DNA from: Lates calcarifer | Lineage: Eukaryota > Chordata > Actinopteri > Centropomidae | Direction: 5' to 3' | Length of the DNA stretch: 64,000 nucleotides | Assembly (NCBI RefSeq): GCF_001640805.2 | Contig: NC_066848.1 | Location: forward strand, 12,043,896 to 12,107,895 | Shown: piece after piece, positions 47,401 to 51,833 of the stretch | Layout: each line of letters opens with the position of its first letter | Numbering within the stretch: the first letter of the stretch is position 1 | The notes under the pieces: generated by a model | Told to the model about the DNA's origin: nothing | Database searches by the model: none | Seen by the model: the letters and a program-made list of their open reading frames with translations, nothing else | Program-made: the position numbers and the translations under genes

Positions 47401-50344
47401 CTCTGTTAAGTCTCCTGAATTTGAAATCTCCTCCTTTCTTCATGCTTCTTTCCAGAATCTATTTTTCAGCTCTTTAAGGTATCCCGTAACTAGCGTCCTA
47501 ATTCTTTGTTCCCTACCCAACAGCCAAGAGAACTCTAGCGACTCCATCACTTCCTCATCTAGGGGCGAATCAGGGAGGTCCCGACAGAACGGCGACAGTT
47601 CAAAGCACTCACCTCAGGACGGCTCCTCTGAGTCATCAAACGGCAAAAAGGAGGAAGGAGCGCTGGTGTCAGAGAAGAAAGTCCAGGTAACATTACTAGC
47701 AATAATAATAATCAATAGAATCAAATAAAAAGACCTTAAGCACTAGTTATAACGAGGGATGCATGATCCAATACTGATTTTGGATACCAGTCCCATACTG
47801 ACTTGAACAGCTGGATCTGACTATAGGGCAGATCTGTGGGGCTGATATCTTCATTTCCAGTCTGTCATTAAATGTTTATGTCTACATGCATGTACTACAT
47901 CACGCATCAGCAGTGCACTGGTACATAGCACAGATGGATCTAAAAACAAAGTTTGGAGGTATTTCATGCTTACTACCTCAAAGCTCTGTGGCTACTTGCA
48001 ATATCTGCAAAGTCAGTATTTTGCACGGGTGGCATTAGCGCCTCAAATTATACAGGTTATTGATGAAACACTAGTCTTGGATAAGTACGTGGTTTCGGCC
48101 AATGCTTGAGGCCCAGGTATCAGTATTGGTATAGAGACTGAAAAATCTGGATCAGTGCATCTCGAATTATAACAGTGTAGAATACAATCCTCTTGAATTG
48201 TCTGTATCTTTTAAAGCACTATACTGTATTGTGAGTGAAAAATGCCTAAACTTATGGTATAAGTTGTGTTAAAGAAACAAACTTCAGTGTTTGATTTCAG
48301 GTTCCTCTTTCTTGATCCAGCCAACCAACATCAACAAAATGTCTTGATTAACTAATTCTCTTGCTCAGACATGTACATCTTTCTCCTCCTGACTCCCTCC
48401 ATGTGTTTGTGTAATGACCTTATAATACCTCCCTCAGCAGCGGGTTAGTGTAGATTCCGGTTCAGAGGAAGAACAGACTGTAACCACCAGAATCTTCAGA
48501 CGCCGTCTCATTTTAAAGGTACCCTGAAAGCCTGGAGCAGAAGCTGGGCTGGGCCTTTGTCTGGTTTGGTTTGTTTTAGTTTAGATTGGTGAGTCTGCTG
48601 TGCATCATAGTAGTTGTGCTTGGTGTACTGATAGTTGGTGCTCTCTTTGTAAGTGTGGATTTGTGTGTGCATAGATGTGTTTGCGTATATGCGCTACTTG
48701 GCCCTTCATCGCTCATGGTTGAAGACTAACCTAGTGCCTCTTTCTGACATGGATCTTCTTCTCTCTTGAGGTGTTGCTTCGGTGTGGTGATGGTGATGGG
48801 TTGTTTCATTATCTGTCAGTTAGGCTTTTGTGATATTTTATTCGTGTCCCTAACCACAAATGCTTGCAGGGAGAAGAAGCAAAGAATATCCCAGGTGAGA
48901 CTGTTACAGAGGAACACTACATGGACCAAGAGGGTAACCTCGTCAGTAGAAAAGTAACGTATAACTTAATTTCCATTTCCATTCAGCTCTGAAATAAATC
49001 CTACCACAGGGAGAGTACCTTAATATTTTTACAAAAGCAAATCAGATCTTTTCTTCCTTTGTCAACGTCACTCTGCCTTGGGCAGGTTATCAGGAAGGTT
49101 ATTCGGAGGGTTTCTACTCCCACACCAGAAAACCAAGGTGGTGACAGGTGGCACCGAGACCTTCATCACAGTCCCATTCTGAAGGAAGACGGGTCTGAGG
49201 TTGGCATGAAGATACCTAACTTTGTTCCTGGGTTCAAAGTCTAATCTGGATTGGATGCCAGAGATGTTGTTATCATCCTGTAGGAAACATCAGCATGTGG
49301 GAGGTTCATAGCTAATGCAGAAGTTAGGCTTAAAGCTGCACTGGGCAAGACTTTGTATGTTAAAAAGCACCTAGTTTGTGGAGCTACAACAAAAAGGATC
49401 ACTTTACCTTATCTAAATGAGAAATGATTATTCATGAGCAACCTCCTCAATCCTCTGAGACCCACCAGCAGGTCCATCATTAGAAAGTAATTGTCTTTGG
49501 TCATACATCGTTCAAATTGTAAAACCTTATTAAACCTTGTAAAAGCTTATTTAGGGGAAATGTTGAGAGAGAAATGGGGTTTAAAGAGGTTGCTGATAGC
49601 ACATCTTATTTCTAGGTACTGAAAAGTGCAGCTTTAAGTCAAACAATTAAGTCAAAAATTGAATAAGTTGGATCATGTTGTGTTTTTTTTCCAGTGGTGC
49701 AGGTGATTTTTTTTTATTGACAGTGGATTAGGTGCTTTGGGATGATTGTCCTAATAATCTCTGTTCTGGACAAAAACACACCAAAAACAAAACAAAAAAA
49801 AACATAAATGCCACCATTTGAAGTGCAACCTTGCATGCTGTGTGTTGACACTGTGTGGTGTCTATTGTGTTTGCATAACAAAAGGGATGCTGACTATGCT
49901 CCTCCTGACTGTGTGGTTTTAATGGTCTTTTAAAGTGTTTAACCGATTAGTCAACTGTATGACTAATGAGTGTCACAGCTCTGCTGTGAAAACACAGTCT
50001 GCCTCTTTTGTTTCTAACCATTTCCATAATAATGTAATTTTTCTTCTTCCAGGTGTTTGGTTGGTGTGTGGTTTGGGTCCTAATTATATTCCTAACAATG
50101 AAGATACTACTAACATTTGCTAGTTTCAGATTCTTACATTGTGTGTAGATTTCTTTCTCCTTTGTCTCACTTTGCTCTTTCAGGTTTGTGTGTTGGGTAG
50201 CAACTTGTTTTCCTCCATTCAGAAGAAAAGAATACCATGACTCAGCTATGTTTCTTTGTGTGTGTTTTCTAGCAAGGAGAAGGGTCAAGGAATAGCAGGC
50301 GAAAGGATGACAGAAGGTCAGGGGATAAGAAGCTCCACTCATAG
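1409..50344 (+). CDS. ank3: ank3, ankyrin-G (gene-level span of spliced coding exons; 5' part lies outside the window)
   Basis: Scaffold protein that ties ion channels and cell-adhesion molecules to the spectrin-actin skeleton at axon initial segments, nodes of Ranvier and lateral epithelial membranes. In order the exons give ankyrin repeats 8-24, an acidic linker ending in [12 protein letters not shown], two ZU5 domains and a UPA domain, a giant Ser/Thr- and acid-rich exon, a death domain and a variable regulatory tail. The giant exon carries blocks I recognise as ANK3 rather than ANK1 or ANK2, for example [16 protein letters not shown] and [16 protein letters not shown], and the downstream neighbour is ccdc6, as in human. 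Repeats 1-7 and the main promoter lie upstream of base 1. All exon junctions listed below keep frame except for a one-base insertion in the exon at 30543. The teleost a/b copy is not determined. Confidence 0.96.
1979..2077 (+). CDS. ank3: ank3 exon: ankyrin repeat 9
   Basis: 99-nt phase-0 exon, [19 protein letters not shown] to PILSKTK, nearly identical to the vertebrate ANK3 repeat as I know it. Acceptor tttttcag, donor gtagct. Confidence 0.93.
2696..2893 (+). CDS. ank3: ank3 exon: ankyrin repeats 10-11
   Basis: 198-nt phase-0 double-repeat exon. It reads [18 protein letters not shown], then [20 protein letters not shown], ending NPNAKAL. The acceptor (actatag) follows a long CT-rich tract at 2587-2690. 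Donor gtaggg. Confidence 0.94.
3361..3459 (+). CDS. ank3: ank3 exon: ankyrin repeat 12
   Basis: 99-nt phase-0 exon, [20 protein letters not shown] to SIQAVTE. The acceptor tract is ctttttctgtgtgtgtgcag, so TG repeats lie directly before the AG. Donor gtacta. Confidence 0.93.
3717..3815 (+). CDS. ank3: ank3 exon: ankyrin repeat 13
   Basis: 99-nt phase-0 exon, [20 protein letters not shown] to SPNTTNV. Acceptor ttccttgcag, donor gtgagt. Confidence 0.93.
3937..4035 (+). CDS. ank3: ank3 exon: ankyrin repeat 14
   Basis: 99-nt phase-0 exon, [19 protein letters not shown] to VETKSK. The introns on both sides are only 121 and 87 bp. Acceptor gttttccag, donor gttaga. Confidence 0.93.
4123..4320 (+). 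CDS. ank3: ank3 exon: ankyrin repeats 15-16
   Basis: 198-nt phase-0 double-repeat exon: [19 protein letters not shown], then [18 protein letters not shown], ending SLSSSTK. Acceptor tctgtgcag, donor gtaagt. Confidence 0.94.
4321..5831 (+). other. ank3 intron with a CA microsatellite
   Basis: Interrupted CA repeat at about 4938-4975. The rest is AT-rich and featureless to me. Confidence 0.7.
5832..5930 (+). CDS. ank3: ank3 exon: ankyrin repeat 17
   Basis: 99-nt phase-0 exon, [19 protein letters not shown] to PDAAGK. Acceptor ttcaacag, donor gtgaga. A run of 27 A residues begins 14 bases into the following intron. Confidence 0.93.
5944..5970 (+). repeat. A(27) homopolymer just inside the intron
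   Basis: Uninterrupted run of 27 A residues beginning 14 bases after the donor of the repeat-17 exon. It may be a decayed tail of an inserted element, but no element body was recognised. Confidence 0.85.
5971..8354 (+). other. ank3 intron, largely unannotated
   Basis: Contains a TG microsatellite (6811-6859), CA-rich DNA near 6725-6745 and a short CTG/ACT-rich patch near 7866-7920. No conserved frame seen. Confidence 0.65.
6811..6859 (+). repeat. TG microsatellite
   Basis: TG dinucleotide repeat of about 24 units with a few GTGC interruptions at its 3' end. Confidence 0.9.
8355..8414 (+). repeat. TG(30) microsatellite upstream of the repeat-18 acceptor
   Basis: Thirty pure TG units, then more TG-rich DNA to 8450. 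It occupies the place of the polypyrimidine tract of the acceptor at 8456. Confidence 0.93.
8457..8555 (+). CDS. ank3: ank3 exon: ankyrin repeat 18
   Basis: 99-nt phase-0 exon, [19 protein letters not shown] to SPHAAAK. The acceptor sits behind TG-repeat DNA (a pure TG run at 8355-8414, then more TG up to about 8445) with only a short T-run directly before the AG. Donor gtatcc. Confidence 0.92.
8556..10379 (+). other. ank3 intron, nothing recognised
   Basis: AT-rich with short open frames (for example 8999-9238 and the minus strand of 10003-10476) that lack family similarity and coding character. Confidence 0.65.
10380..10577 (+). CDS. ank3: ank3 exon: ankyrin repeats 19-20
   Basis: 198-nt phase-0 double-repeat exon: [19 protein letters not shown], then [20 protein letters not shown], ending VNVCNK. 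Acceptor ctgcctcag, donor gtgaaa. Confidence 0.94.
10805..10903 (+). CDS. ank3: ank3 exon: ankyrin repeat 21
   Basis: 99-nt phase-0 exon, [19 protein letters not shown] to VNPQTK. The acceptor tatatag lies 227 bp after the previous exon. Donor gtaaag. Confidence 0.93.
10904..11720 (+). other. ank3 intron with TG/CA tracts
   Basis: Short CA run near 10928-10941 and a TG run near 11358-11386. Otherwise featureless. Confidence 0.65.
11721..11819 (+). CDS. ank3: ank3 exon: ankyrin repeat 22
   Basis: 99-nt phase-0 exon, [19 protein letters not shown] to INSKTK. Acceptor cttcatgtag, donor gtaggc. Confidence 0.93.
11946..12044 (+). CDS. ank3: ank3 exon: ankyrin repeat 23
   Basis: 99-nt phase-0 exon, [19 protein letters not shown] to ANELTV. 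Acceptor ctgtatag, donor gtcagt. Confidence 0.93.
12174..12269 (+). CDS. ank3: ank3 exon: ankyrin repeat 24 (last repeat)
   Basis: 96-nt phase-0 exon, [19 protein letters not shown] to ENLTAM. This is the truncated, degenerate capping repeat that closes the ankyrin solenoid. Acceptor ctggttag, donor gtgaga. Confidence 0.92.
12270..13693 (+). other. ank3 intron after the last repeat
   Basis: Contains a TTG repeat at about 12620-12641 and a GA-rich stretch at 12905-12930. A short frame at 13097 ([12 protein letters not shown]) has no convincing splice sites. Confidence 0.65.
13694..13766 (+). CDS. ank3: ank3 exon: linker after the repeats
   Basis: 73-nt exon entering in phase 0 and leaving in phase 1. 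It encodes [20 protein letters not shown] followed by SDDE, matching the [13 protein letters not shown] linker of mammalian ANK3. Acceptor atttgcag, donor gtatgt. Confidence 0.9.
13951..14007 (+). CDS. ank3: ank3 exon: acidic linker
   Basis: 57-nt exon, phase 1 in and phase 1 out. It encodes [19 protein letters not shown], matching the mammalian block ending ISDVEE. Skipping it would keep frame. Acceptor atcacacag, donor gtattt. Confidence 0.88.
14008..15839 (+). other. ank3 intron upstream of the internal promoter
   Basis: TG run near 15349-15370 and a poly-G run near 15785-15795. No conserved frame or identifiable element. Confidence 0.6.
15840..16391 (+). promoter_or_regulatory. ank3: Probable internal promoter and 5'UTR for short, repeat-less ank3 transcripts
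   Basis: Unlike the AT-rich introns around it, this stretch is relatively rich in CpG (for example the ccccggcgtggccgccgatg block near 16035) and ends at a good alternative start exon. Mammalian ANK3 has an internal promoter that produces short isoforms starting MALPQSEDAM in kidney and muscle. I infer an equivalent here. The transcription start is not determinable from sequence alone, and no clear TATA box is seen. Confidence 0.5.
16392..16410 (+). CDS. ank3: ank3 alternative first coding exon (MAEPDK)
   Basis: ATG GCT GAG CCA GAC AAA G, then a consensus gtaagt donor. It leaves in phase 1 and joins the 18482 exon to read MAEPDKGEDAMTG. This parallels the mammalian short-isoform start MALPQSEDAMTG in length, phase and position between the repeats and the ZU5 domains. 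Proteins made from it would lack all ankyrin repeats but keep spectrin binding. Confidence 0.75.
16411..17739 (+). other. ank3 intron after the alternative first exon
   Basis: AT-rich; nothing recognised. Confidence 0.65.
17740..18240 (+). promoter_or_regulatory. CpG-rich block upstream of the [12 protein letters not shown] exon
   Basis: About 500 bp with many CpG dinucleotides, densest near 17900-17970 (gccgctccgccggc and ccgatcgaggtgcggtgcgc). It stands out against AT-rich intron and lies about 240 bp before a coding exon. It may be a second internal promoter. No transcript evidence is available and no TATA box was identified. Confidence 0.35.
18482..18605 (+). CDS. ank3: ank3 exon: conserved [12 protein letters not shown] linker
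   Basis: 124-nt exon, phase 1 in, phase 2 out. It encodes [20 protein letters not shown] and then [13 protein letters not shown], a block almost invariant among ANK1, ANK2 and ANK3. It is the common acceptor for the long linker (14007) and the alternative first exon (16410). Acceptor cctccaccag, donor gtaagc. Confidence 0.93.
18606..22471 (+). other. ank3 introns flanking the 12-nt microexon
   Basis: Apart from the microexon at 20095, there is CA-rich DNA at about 21435-21480 and a poly-G run near 21276-21284. No conserved coding frame was found; the minus-strand frames at 20860-21397 lack family similarity. Confidence 0.6.
20095..20106 (+). CDS. ank3: ank3 12-nt microexon (SPRI)
   Basis: CCCTAGAATCAG lies between a long pyrimidine tract ending tctcattctag and a strong gtaaga donor. 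Spliced between 18605 (AG) and 22472 (C) it reads S-P-R-I-S-L-R-S, inserting four residues in frame. Ankyrin isoforms with the string [14 protein letters not shown] are known in mammals, which supports this as a real, optional microexon. Confidence 0.75.
22472..22574 (+). CDS. ank3: ank3 exon: LRSFSSDRS linker
   Basis: 103-nt exon, phase 2 in, phase 0 out. It reads [20 protein letters not shown], then [15 protein letters not shown], a conserved ankyrin linker. Acceptor gtaacttgtag is weak in pyrimidines. Donor gtaaga. Confidence 0.92.
23561..23605 (+). CDS. Candidate 45-nt alternative ank3 exon (weak)
   Basis: Acceptor tctcttctcccttaagcttcag, 45 open nucleotides ([15 protein letters not shown]) and donor gtataa. 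It is phase 0 at both ends, so it could insert 15 residues between two phase-0 exons. I do not recognise the peptide. Open frame over 15 codons is not strong evidence, so this is only a candidate. Confidence 0.25.
24259..24368 (+). CDS. ank3: ank3 exon: [11 protein letters not shown] to SSPIHSG, before ZU5
   Basis: 110-nt exon, phase 0 in, phase 2 out. It reads [20 protein letters not shown], then [10 protein letters not shown], matching the mammalian block that leads into the first ZU5 domain. Acceptor ctccttccag, donor gtaagg. Confidence 0.92.
25247..25279 (+). CDS. ank3: ank3 33-nt alternative exon ([11 protein letters not shown])
   Basis: 33-nt cassette with acceptor tttattttgcag and donor gtgatg. 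Joined after 24368 (GG) and before 26231 (G) it reads [19 protein letters not shown] in frame, adding 11 residues just ahead of ZU5. A peptide of this kind occurs in alternative mammalian ankyrin transcripts as I remember them. The flanking exons also join without it. Confidence 0.7.
26231..26455 (+). CDS. ank3: ank3 exon: start of the first ZU5 domain (spectrin-binding)
   Basis: 225-nt exon, phase 2 in and out. It begins [20 protein letters not shown] and ends [11 protein letters not shown]. The Asp-Ala-Arg triplet in MVDARGG is the site whose mutation abolishes beta-spectrin binding in mammalian ankyrins, and it is intact here. Acceptor ccatctcgcag, donor gtagga. Confidence 0.95.
26637..26791 (+). 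CDS. ank3: ank3 exon: first ZU5 domain, continued
   Basis: 155-nt exon, phase 2 in, phase 1 out. [19 protein letters not shown], then [11 protein letters not shown]. Very close to mammalian ANK3. Acceptor tctccgacag, donor gtaaac. Confidence 0.95.
27171..27382 (+). CDS. ank3: ank3 exon: end of first and start of second ZU5 domain
   Basis: 212-nt exon, phase 1 in, phase 0 out. [20 protein letters not shown], then [20 protein letters not shown] and TKRIRVGLQ. Acceptor tctgtcacag, donor gtacag. Confidence 0.95.
27648..27855 (+). CDS. ank3: ank3 exon: second ZU5 domain, ending at a GC donor
   Basis: 208-nt exon, phase 0 in, phase 1 out. [20 protein letters not shown], then [18 protein letters not shown] and LRLLCSIT. 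The only donor that keeps frame with the next exon is the GC site gcaagt after base 27855. The nearby gtggat at 27860 would shift frame. Acceptor gttctttag. Confidence 0.93.
28227..28323 (+). CDS. ank3: ank3 exon: second ZU5 domain, continued
   Basis: 97-nt exon, phase 1 in, phase 2 out. [19 protein letters not shown], then [11 protein letters not shown]. Acceptor gtttcatacag, donor gtgaga. Confidence 0.94.
28547..28770. repeat. Degenerate copy of a common teleost interspersed repeat
   Basis: The strings ctgaaacaatcaatattcaa, aattaatcaatc and cattttccaagctaaaatgc resemble a high-copy fish repeat, as I remember it, built around gattaatcgatt and cattttccaagcaaaaatgc. Limits are approximate and the copy is decayed. 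It lies in the ank3 intron 28324-29523, which otherwise shows nothing recognisable. Confidence 0.4.
29524..29752 (+). CDS. ank3: ank3 exon: end of second ZU5 and start of UPA domain
   Basis: 229-nt exon, phase 2 in, phase 0 out. [20 protein letters not shown], then [19 protein letters not shown] and VARSKDIE. Acceptor ctcctccacag after a CT-rich tract, donor gtggag. Confidence 0.95.
29934..30059 (+). CDS. ank3: ank3 exon: UPA domain
   Basis: 126-nt exon, phase 0 in and out. [20 protein letters not shown], then [16 protein letters not shown]. Acceptor ttctatag, donor gtatga. Confidence 0.95.
30543..30666 (+). CDS. ank3: ank3 exon: end of UPA domain, broken by a one-base insertion
   Basis: The exon is 124 nt, but both neighbours need 123. 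The first part reads [19 protein letters not shown] in phase 0. The last part reads [20 protein letters not shown], the conserved ANK3 sequence, only in the next frame. The extra base lies around 30601-30608 (ccatccaa; most simply one of the two C's at 30605-30606). Read as given, translation would pass through the junction to 31199 and stop within a few codons (TGA at 31209-31211). An assembly error is the simplest explanation. Acceptor cttctacag, donor gtagga. Confidence 0.9.
30667..32624 (+). other. ank3 introns around the 27-nt exon
   Basis: No recognised features besides the 27-nt exon at 31199. Confidence 0.65.
31199..31225 (+). CDS. ank3: ank3 27-nt exon (DMESDPDDE)
   Basis: 27-nt phase-0 exon with acceptor aataccacag and donor gtaaac. 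It matches the mammalian ETESDQDDE that follows the UPA domain, and it fixes the frame expected at the end of the previous exon. Confidence 0.85.
32625..32706 (+). CDS. ank3: ank3 exon: [13 protein letters not shown]
   Basis: 82-nt exon, phase 0 in, phase 1 out. [20 protein letters not shown], then YLTDPAA, matching a conserved ankyrin motif. Its phase-1 donor (gtgagt) is compatible both with the giant exon at 34026 and with direct splicing to the death-domain exon at 42199, which would make the non-giant isoforms. Confidence 0.93.
32707..34025 (+). other. ank3 intron before the giant exon
   Basis: AT-rich. Contains two diverged copies of a roughly 55-bp segment (about 32960-33015 and 33837-33893). 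The open frame continues upstream of 34026 by chance to 33971. Confidence 0.65.
34026..41237 (+). CDS. ank3: ank3 giant exon (neuronal 480-kDa-type insert)
   Basis: A single 7,212-nt exon, about 2,403 uninterrupted codons, phase 1 in and out. It begins with a Ser/Thr-rich segment full of proline-directed sites (SPIK, SPIR, SPLK), continues as an acidic, largely disordered rod, and ends in a basic tail with SRLP/SRIP motifs. Blocks conserved with mammalian ANK3 include [122 protein letters not shown] and [17 protein letters not shown]. In mammals this exon makes the giant ankyrin-G that builds axon initial segments. The chosen start is the AG at 34025; the AG at 34040 would also fit the phase. 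The donor gtggga is weak; without it the frame ends at 41309-41311. Confidence 0.95.
41238..42198 (+). other. ank3 intron after the giant exon
   Basis: The first 74 nt remain open in the giant-exon frame to a TGA-free end at TAA 41309-41311, so intron retention would end the protein there. The remainder is AT-rich with a TCTG run near 41630-41650. Confidence 0.65.
42199..42273 (+). CDS. ank3: ank3 exon: start of death domain
   Basis: 75-nt exon, phase 1 in and out. [20 protein letters not shown], then LSWT. It can follow either 41237 or 32706 in frame. Acceptor tatcttcccag, donor gtgaaa. Confidence 0.95.
42638..42769 (+). CDS. ank3: ank3 exon: death domain core
   Basis: 132-nt exon, phase 1 in and out. 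[20 protein letters not shown], then [20 protein letters not shown]. This is the six-helix death fold, whose role in ankyrins is largely structural or regulatory. Acceptor cccatcacag, donor gtaaga. Confidence 0.95.
42770..43302 (+). other. ank3 intron within the death domain
   Basis: A-rich simple stretch at about 42880-42916 (runs of A broken by C). Nothing else recognised. Confidence 0.65.
43303..43446 (+). CDS. ank3: ank3 exon: end of death domain
   Basis: 144-nt exon, phase 1 in and out. [20 protein letters not shown], then [20 protein letters not shown]. Its phase-1 donor (gtaaag) is the branch point for the alternative tails at 44399, 45912 and 47307, all of which offer acceptors of matching phase. 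Confidence 0.95.
43447..44398 (+). other. ank3 intron with a TCC microsatellite
   Basis: TCC trinucleotide repeat at 44063-44097 and a pyrimidine-rich region to the acceptor at 44398. No conserved frame was found. Confidence 0.65.
44063..44097 (+). repeat. TCC microsatellite
   Basis: About 12 TCC units in a pyrimidine-rich intron segment. Confidence 0.9.
44399..45294 (+). CDS. ank3: Candidate proline/serine-rich alternative terminal exon of ank3
   Basis: A good acceptor (cctattcctaccccatag) at 44398 is phase-compatible with the death-domain donor at 43446 and opens about 298 codons to TAG at 45292-45294. The product is very rich in Pro, Ser and Thr, with SP/TP sites, a less simple core ([20 protein letters not shown]) and the end STMEIFI. 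Pyrimidine-rich DNA tends to lack stop codons by composition, so the open frame alone is weak evidence; the phase match and non-repetitive core help. No phase-compatible internal donor was seen, so it would end the protein. I do not recognise it in mammalian ANK3. Confidence 0.45.
45295..45911 (+). other. Sequence between the Pro-rich and acidic tail exons
   Basis: AT-rich; would be 3'UTR if the Pro-rich exon is used as a terminal exon, intron otherwise. No AATAAA was found in the part scanned. Confidence 0.5.
45912..47394 (+). CDS. ank3: ank3 long acidic tail exon with internal acceptor
   Basis: 1,483-nt exon, phase 1 in, phase 2 out, about 494 codons. It opens with [12 protein letters not shown], passes through a Pro-rich stretch, then a Glu/Asp-rich, probably disordered or helical region (runs of E at about 47120 and 47215), and closes with [29 protein letters not shown]. 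That closing block resembles the human tail GWQNETSSGN ... GLLDR ... DSITS. An internal acceptor (cactttcag, ending 47306) would give an 88-nt exon carrying just that block. Upstream acceptor cacctacag, donor gtaagt. Confidence 0.82.
47524..47686 (+). CDS. ank3: ank3 exon: Ser-rich tail
   Basis: 163-nt exon, phase 2 in, phase 0 out. [20 protein letters not shown], then [20 protein letters not shown], ending VSEKKVQ. The DSITS motif is shared with mammalian ANK3. Its phase-0 donor (gtaaca) fits both alternative C-terminal routes (48438 and 50273). Confidence 0.85.
47754..48165. mobile_element. Degenerate non-autonomous hAT-type element with target-site duplication
   Basis: About 412 bp with imperfect inverted ends (gagggatgcatgatcca on the left; the right end reads tggatcagtgcatctc, whose complement is gagatgcactgatcca). 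It is flanked by a near-perfect 8-bp duplication (gttataac at 47746-47753, attataac at 48166-48173). 8-bp duplications are typical of hAT elements. Inside, around 47948-48056, the + strand reads [17 protein letters not shown], which resembles a decayed BED zinc finger. It lies in an ank3 intron. Confidence 0.6.
48438..48518 (+). CDS. ank3: ank3 exon, C terminus A (1 of 3): FRRRLILK
   Basis: 81-nt phase-0 exon. It reads [20 protein letters not shown], then RRRLILK. The acceptor is tandem (ctcagcag), so the exon may begin at 48438 or at 48441, with or without one Gln. Donor gtaccc. Confidence 0.82.
48870..48953 (+). CDS. ank3: ank3 exon, C terminus A (2 of 3): [13 protein letters not shown]
   Basis: 84-nt phase-0 exon, [20 protein letters not shown], then EGNLVSRK. 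It is clearly related to the C-terminal TVTEEEYIDEHG motif of ANK1 and ANK2. A stronger-looking internal donor (cag|gtgaga at 48895) would break frame, so the gtaacg donor after 48953 is preferred. Acceptor atgcttgcag. Confidence 0.82.
49086..49244 (+). CDS. ank3: ank3 terminal coding exon, C terminus A (3 of 3)
   Basis: Phase-0 exon with 52 codons and TAA at 49242-49244. It starts [18 protein letters not shown], similar to the TRKIIRRYVS of ANK1/ANK2, and ends [11 protein letters not shown]. Acceptor gccttgggcag. 3'UTR for this isoform would follow; no AATAAA was noticed close by. Confidence 0.82.
   Translation, partial: VIRKVIRRVSTPTPENQGGDRWHRDLHHSPILKEDGSEVGMKIPNFVPGFKV
49245..50272 (+). 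other. 3'UTR of C terminus A or intron before C terminus B
   Basis: AT-rich with A-rich patches near 49770-49803. No other feature recognised. Confidence 0.55.
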
Positions 50345-50364
50345 GGATGGTTGTGCTCTACCAG
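50273..50364 (+). CDS. ank3: ank3 alternative terminal coding exon, C terminus B (QGEG to KKLHS)
   Basis: Phase-0 exon: [20 protein letters not shown], then LHS and TAG at 50342-50344, followed by 20 nt of UTR and a donor (ccag|gtacgt). The mammalian ANK3 end QGEGFKVKTKKEIRHVEKK, then SHS, has the same first four and near-identical last residues, so this is likely the orthologous terminus. It would be joined from 47686 (phase 0). Acceptor gtgttttctag. Confidence 0.82.
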
Positions 50365-51167
50365 GTACGTTGGCTTACTATCTGTGACACAACCAGCATA
50401 GTTCCTTTGTCTTTGTTTTCCATGTGTATATATCAGTTTGACACTGGTCAATCCCAGTGTCTAAAGCACTGTACCGCTGCTCTACCTTTGACATCTTTTC
50501 TGTATTATATTAAGGTGGGTTTTGTGTTACTCTGATCAATTCTACTGTACTGCACTGAGCTCTTGTCAGTTGTACTCTTTTTTTTTTTAAACACATCCAA
50601 CTCTATTATACATAAGTCCTGTGCTTGACTCTATGTAGTTGTACTCTGCTCTCCTCTGTACTCATTCAGTGCTCTGCATTCAGTGACTCTGTACTCTCTC
50701 CTTAAAAGGAATAATTGCTTTGCTTTCTTGAATCTCTCCAAAGCATGGCTAATTAGCACATCGTGTCTCGTACACAAACTGATGTGAAAACAACATTTTG
50801 TGCTTTTAGGAGGAGTTATGTGTTAGTTCACATATCAAGCAGACAAGATGCAGCTTGGTACTGGTAGTTCTATTTTTTTTAACATTGGACAGGGCCAAGC
50901 CAGCTGTTTCTCCGTACTTCCAATCTGTGCTCAGAGCTAGTCGCCTCCTGGCTCCAGCTCTATGTCTGATACACACATGAGAGTTGTTTCCATCTTCTCA
51001 TCTAACTCAAGGCAAAAAAGCAAATAAGGGGGTTTTCCAAAATGTCAAACAGTTTCTTTAATTTACCCCTCCCCAGACAGTTGCTCTGTCTCACTGTCCC
51101 ACAGACGACAAAAGGCTGACTGATGCCTGAGCCTGCTTATGCTCTGGCAACATTTCTGCCCTCCGTG

Positions 51168-51231
<64 letters not shown>

Positions 51232-51833
51232 AGGGAACAGTCACAAAGAAAACAGAGCTGATGTAGGGTACACACCTCAGCAATATATTGCCCCACTGAT
51301 GCCCTCCGTGCCTGTTTTTGTCCACTAAATCCCCAACTCGCAGCAGCATTGTAGCATCCAAAAAGAGTTTGTTATCCCACTGGCCAGACTGTTAATCCCT
51401 ACTGCTGTTCACCCTTATGTTATGTTTGCAGTGAATCATTCCATCTGTACTAAAACTGACTTACAAATAATGTGGCACTGCTGTGAAGCCTGGCAAAGAG
51501 TCTCTGTGGTAACAAAGGTCACCACATCAACCCACGGACCATCAGGTCTTGTTAACGTGTCATTTTGTTACACAAAGAAGTGAAAGATCACAACTGTTTT
51601 TTGCCCTTTAAAAAGAGTTTTCACACATAGAAAAGGAGCCTTTTATATTTAAGTATCCTTAAATTGAATTTATAATATGTAAATTAAGAGAATATTTTCA
51701 ATAAAATGATATACATTTTAGATATAAGAAAATGTATGCCATCCAGCATTATTCCCATCAAAAAAATAACCTGGCAGTTGCAATCTATAAATTGTCAACA
51801 GCTACATTAAGTGTGCTATTTTGTGTCTTACAG
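50365..51833 (+). other. Probable 3'UTR intron of ank3 with a TG microsatellite
   Basis: TG repeat of about 29 units at 51171-51228. An AATAAA near 51708 could serve transcripts in which the intron is retained. Confidence 0.5.
51171..51228 (+). repeat. TG microsatellite
   Basis: About 29 pure TG units inside the putative 3'UTR intron of ank3. Confidence 0.92.

Noticed and set aside
48890..48900. Strong internal donor cag|gtgaga inside the [13 protein letters not shown] exon.
   Set aside because: Its use would leave phase 1 and break frame with the exon at 49086, and would remove the conserved motif.
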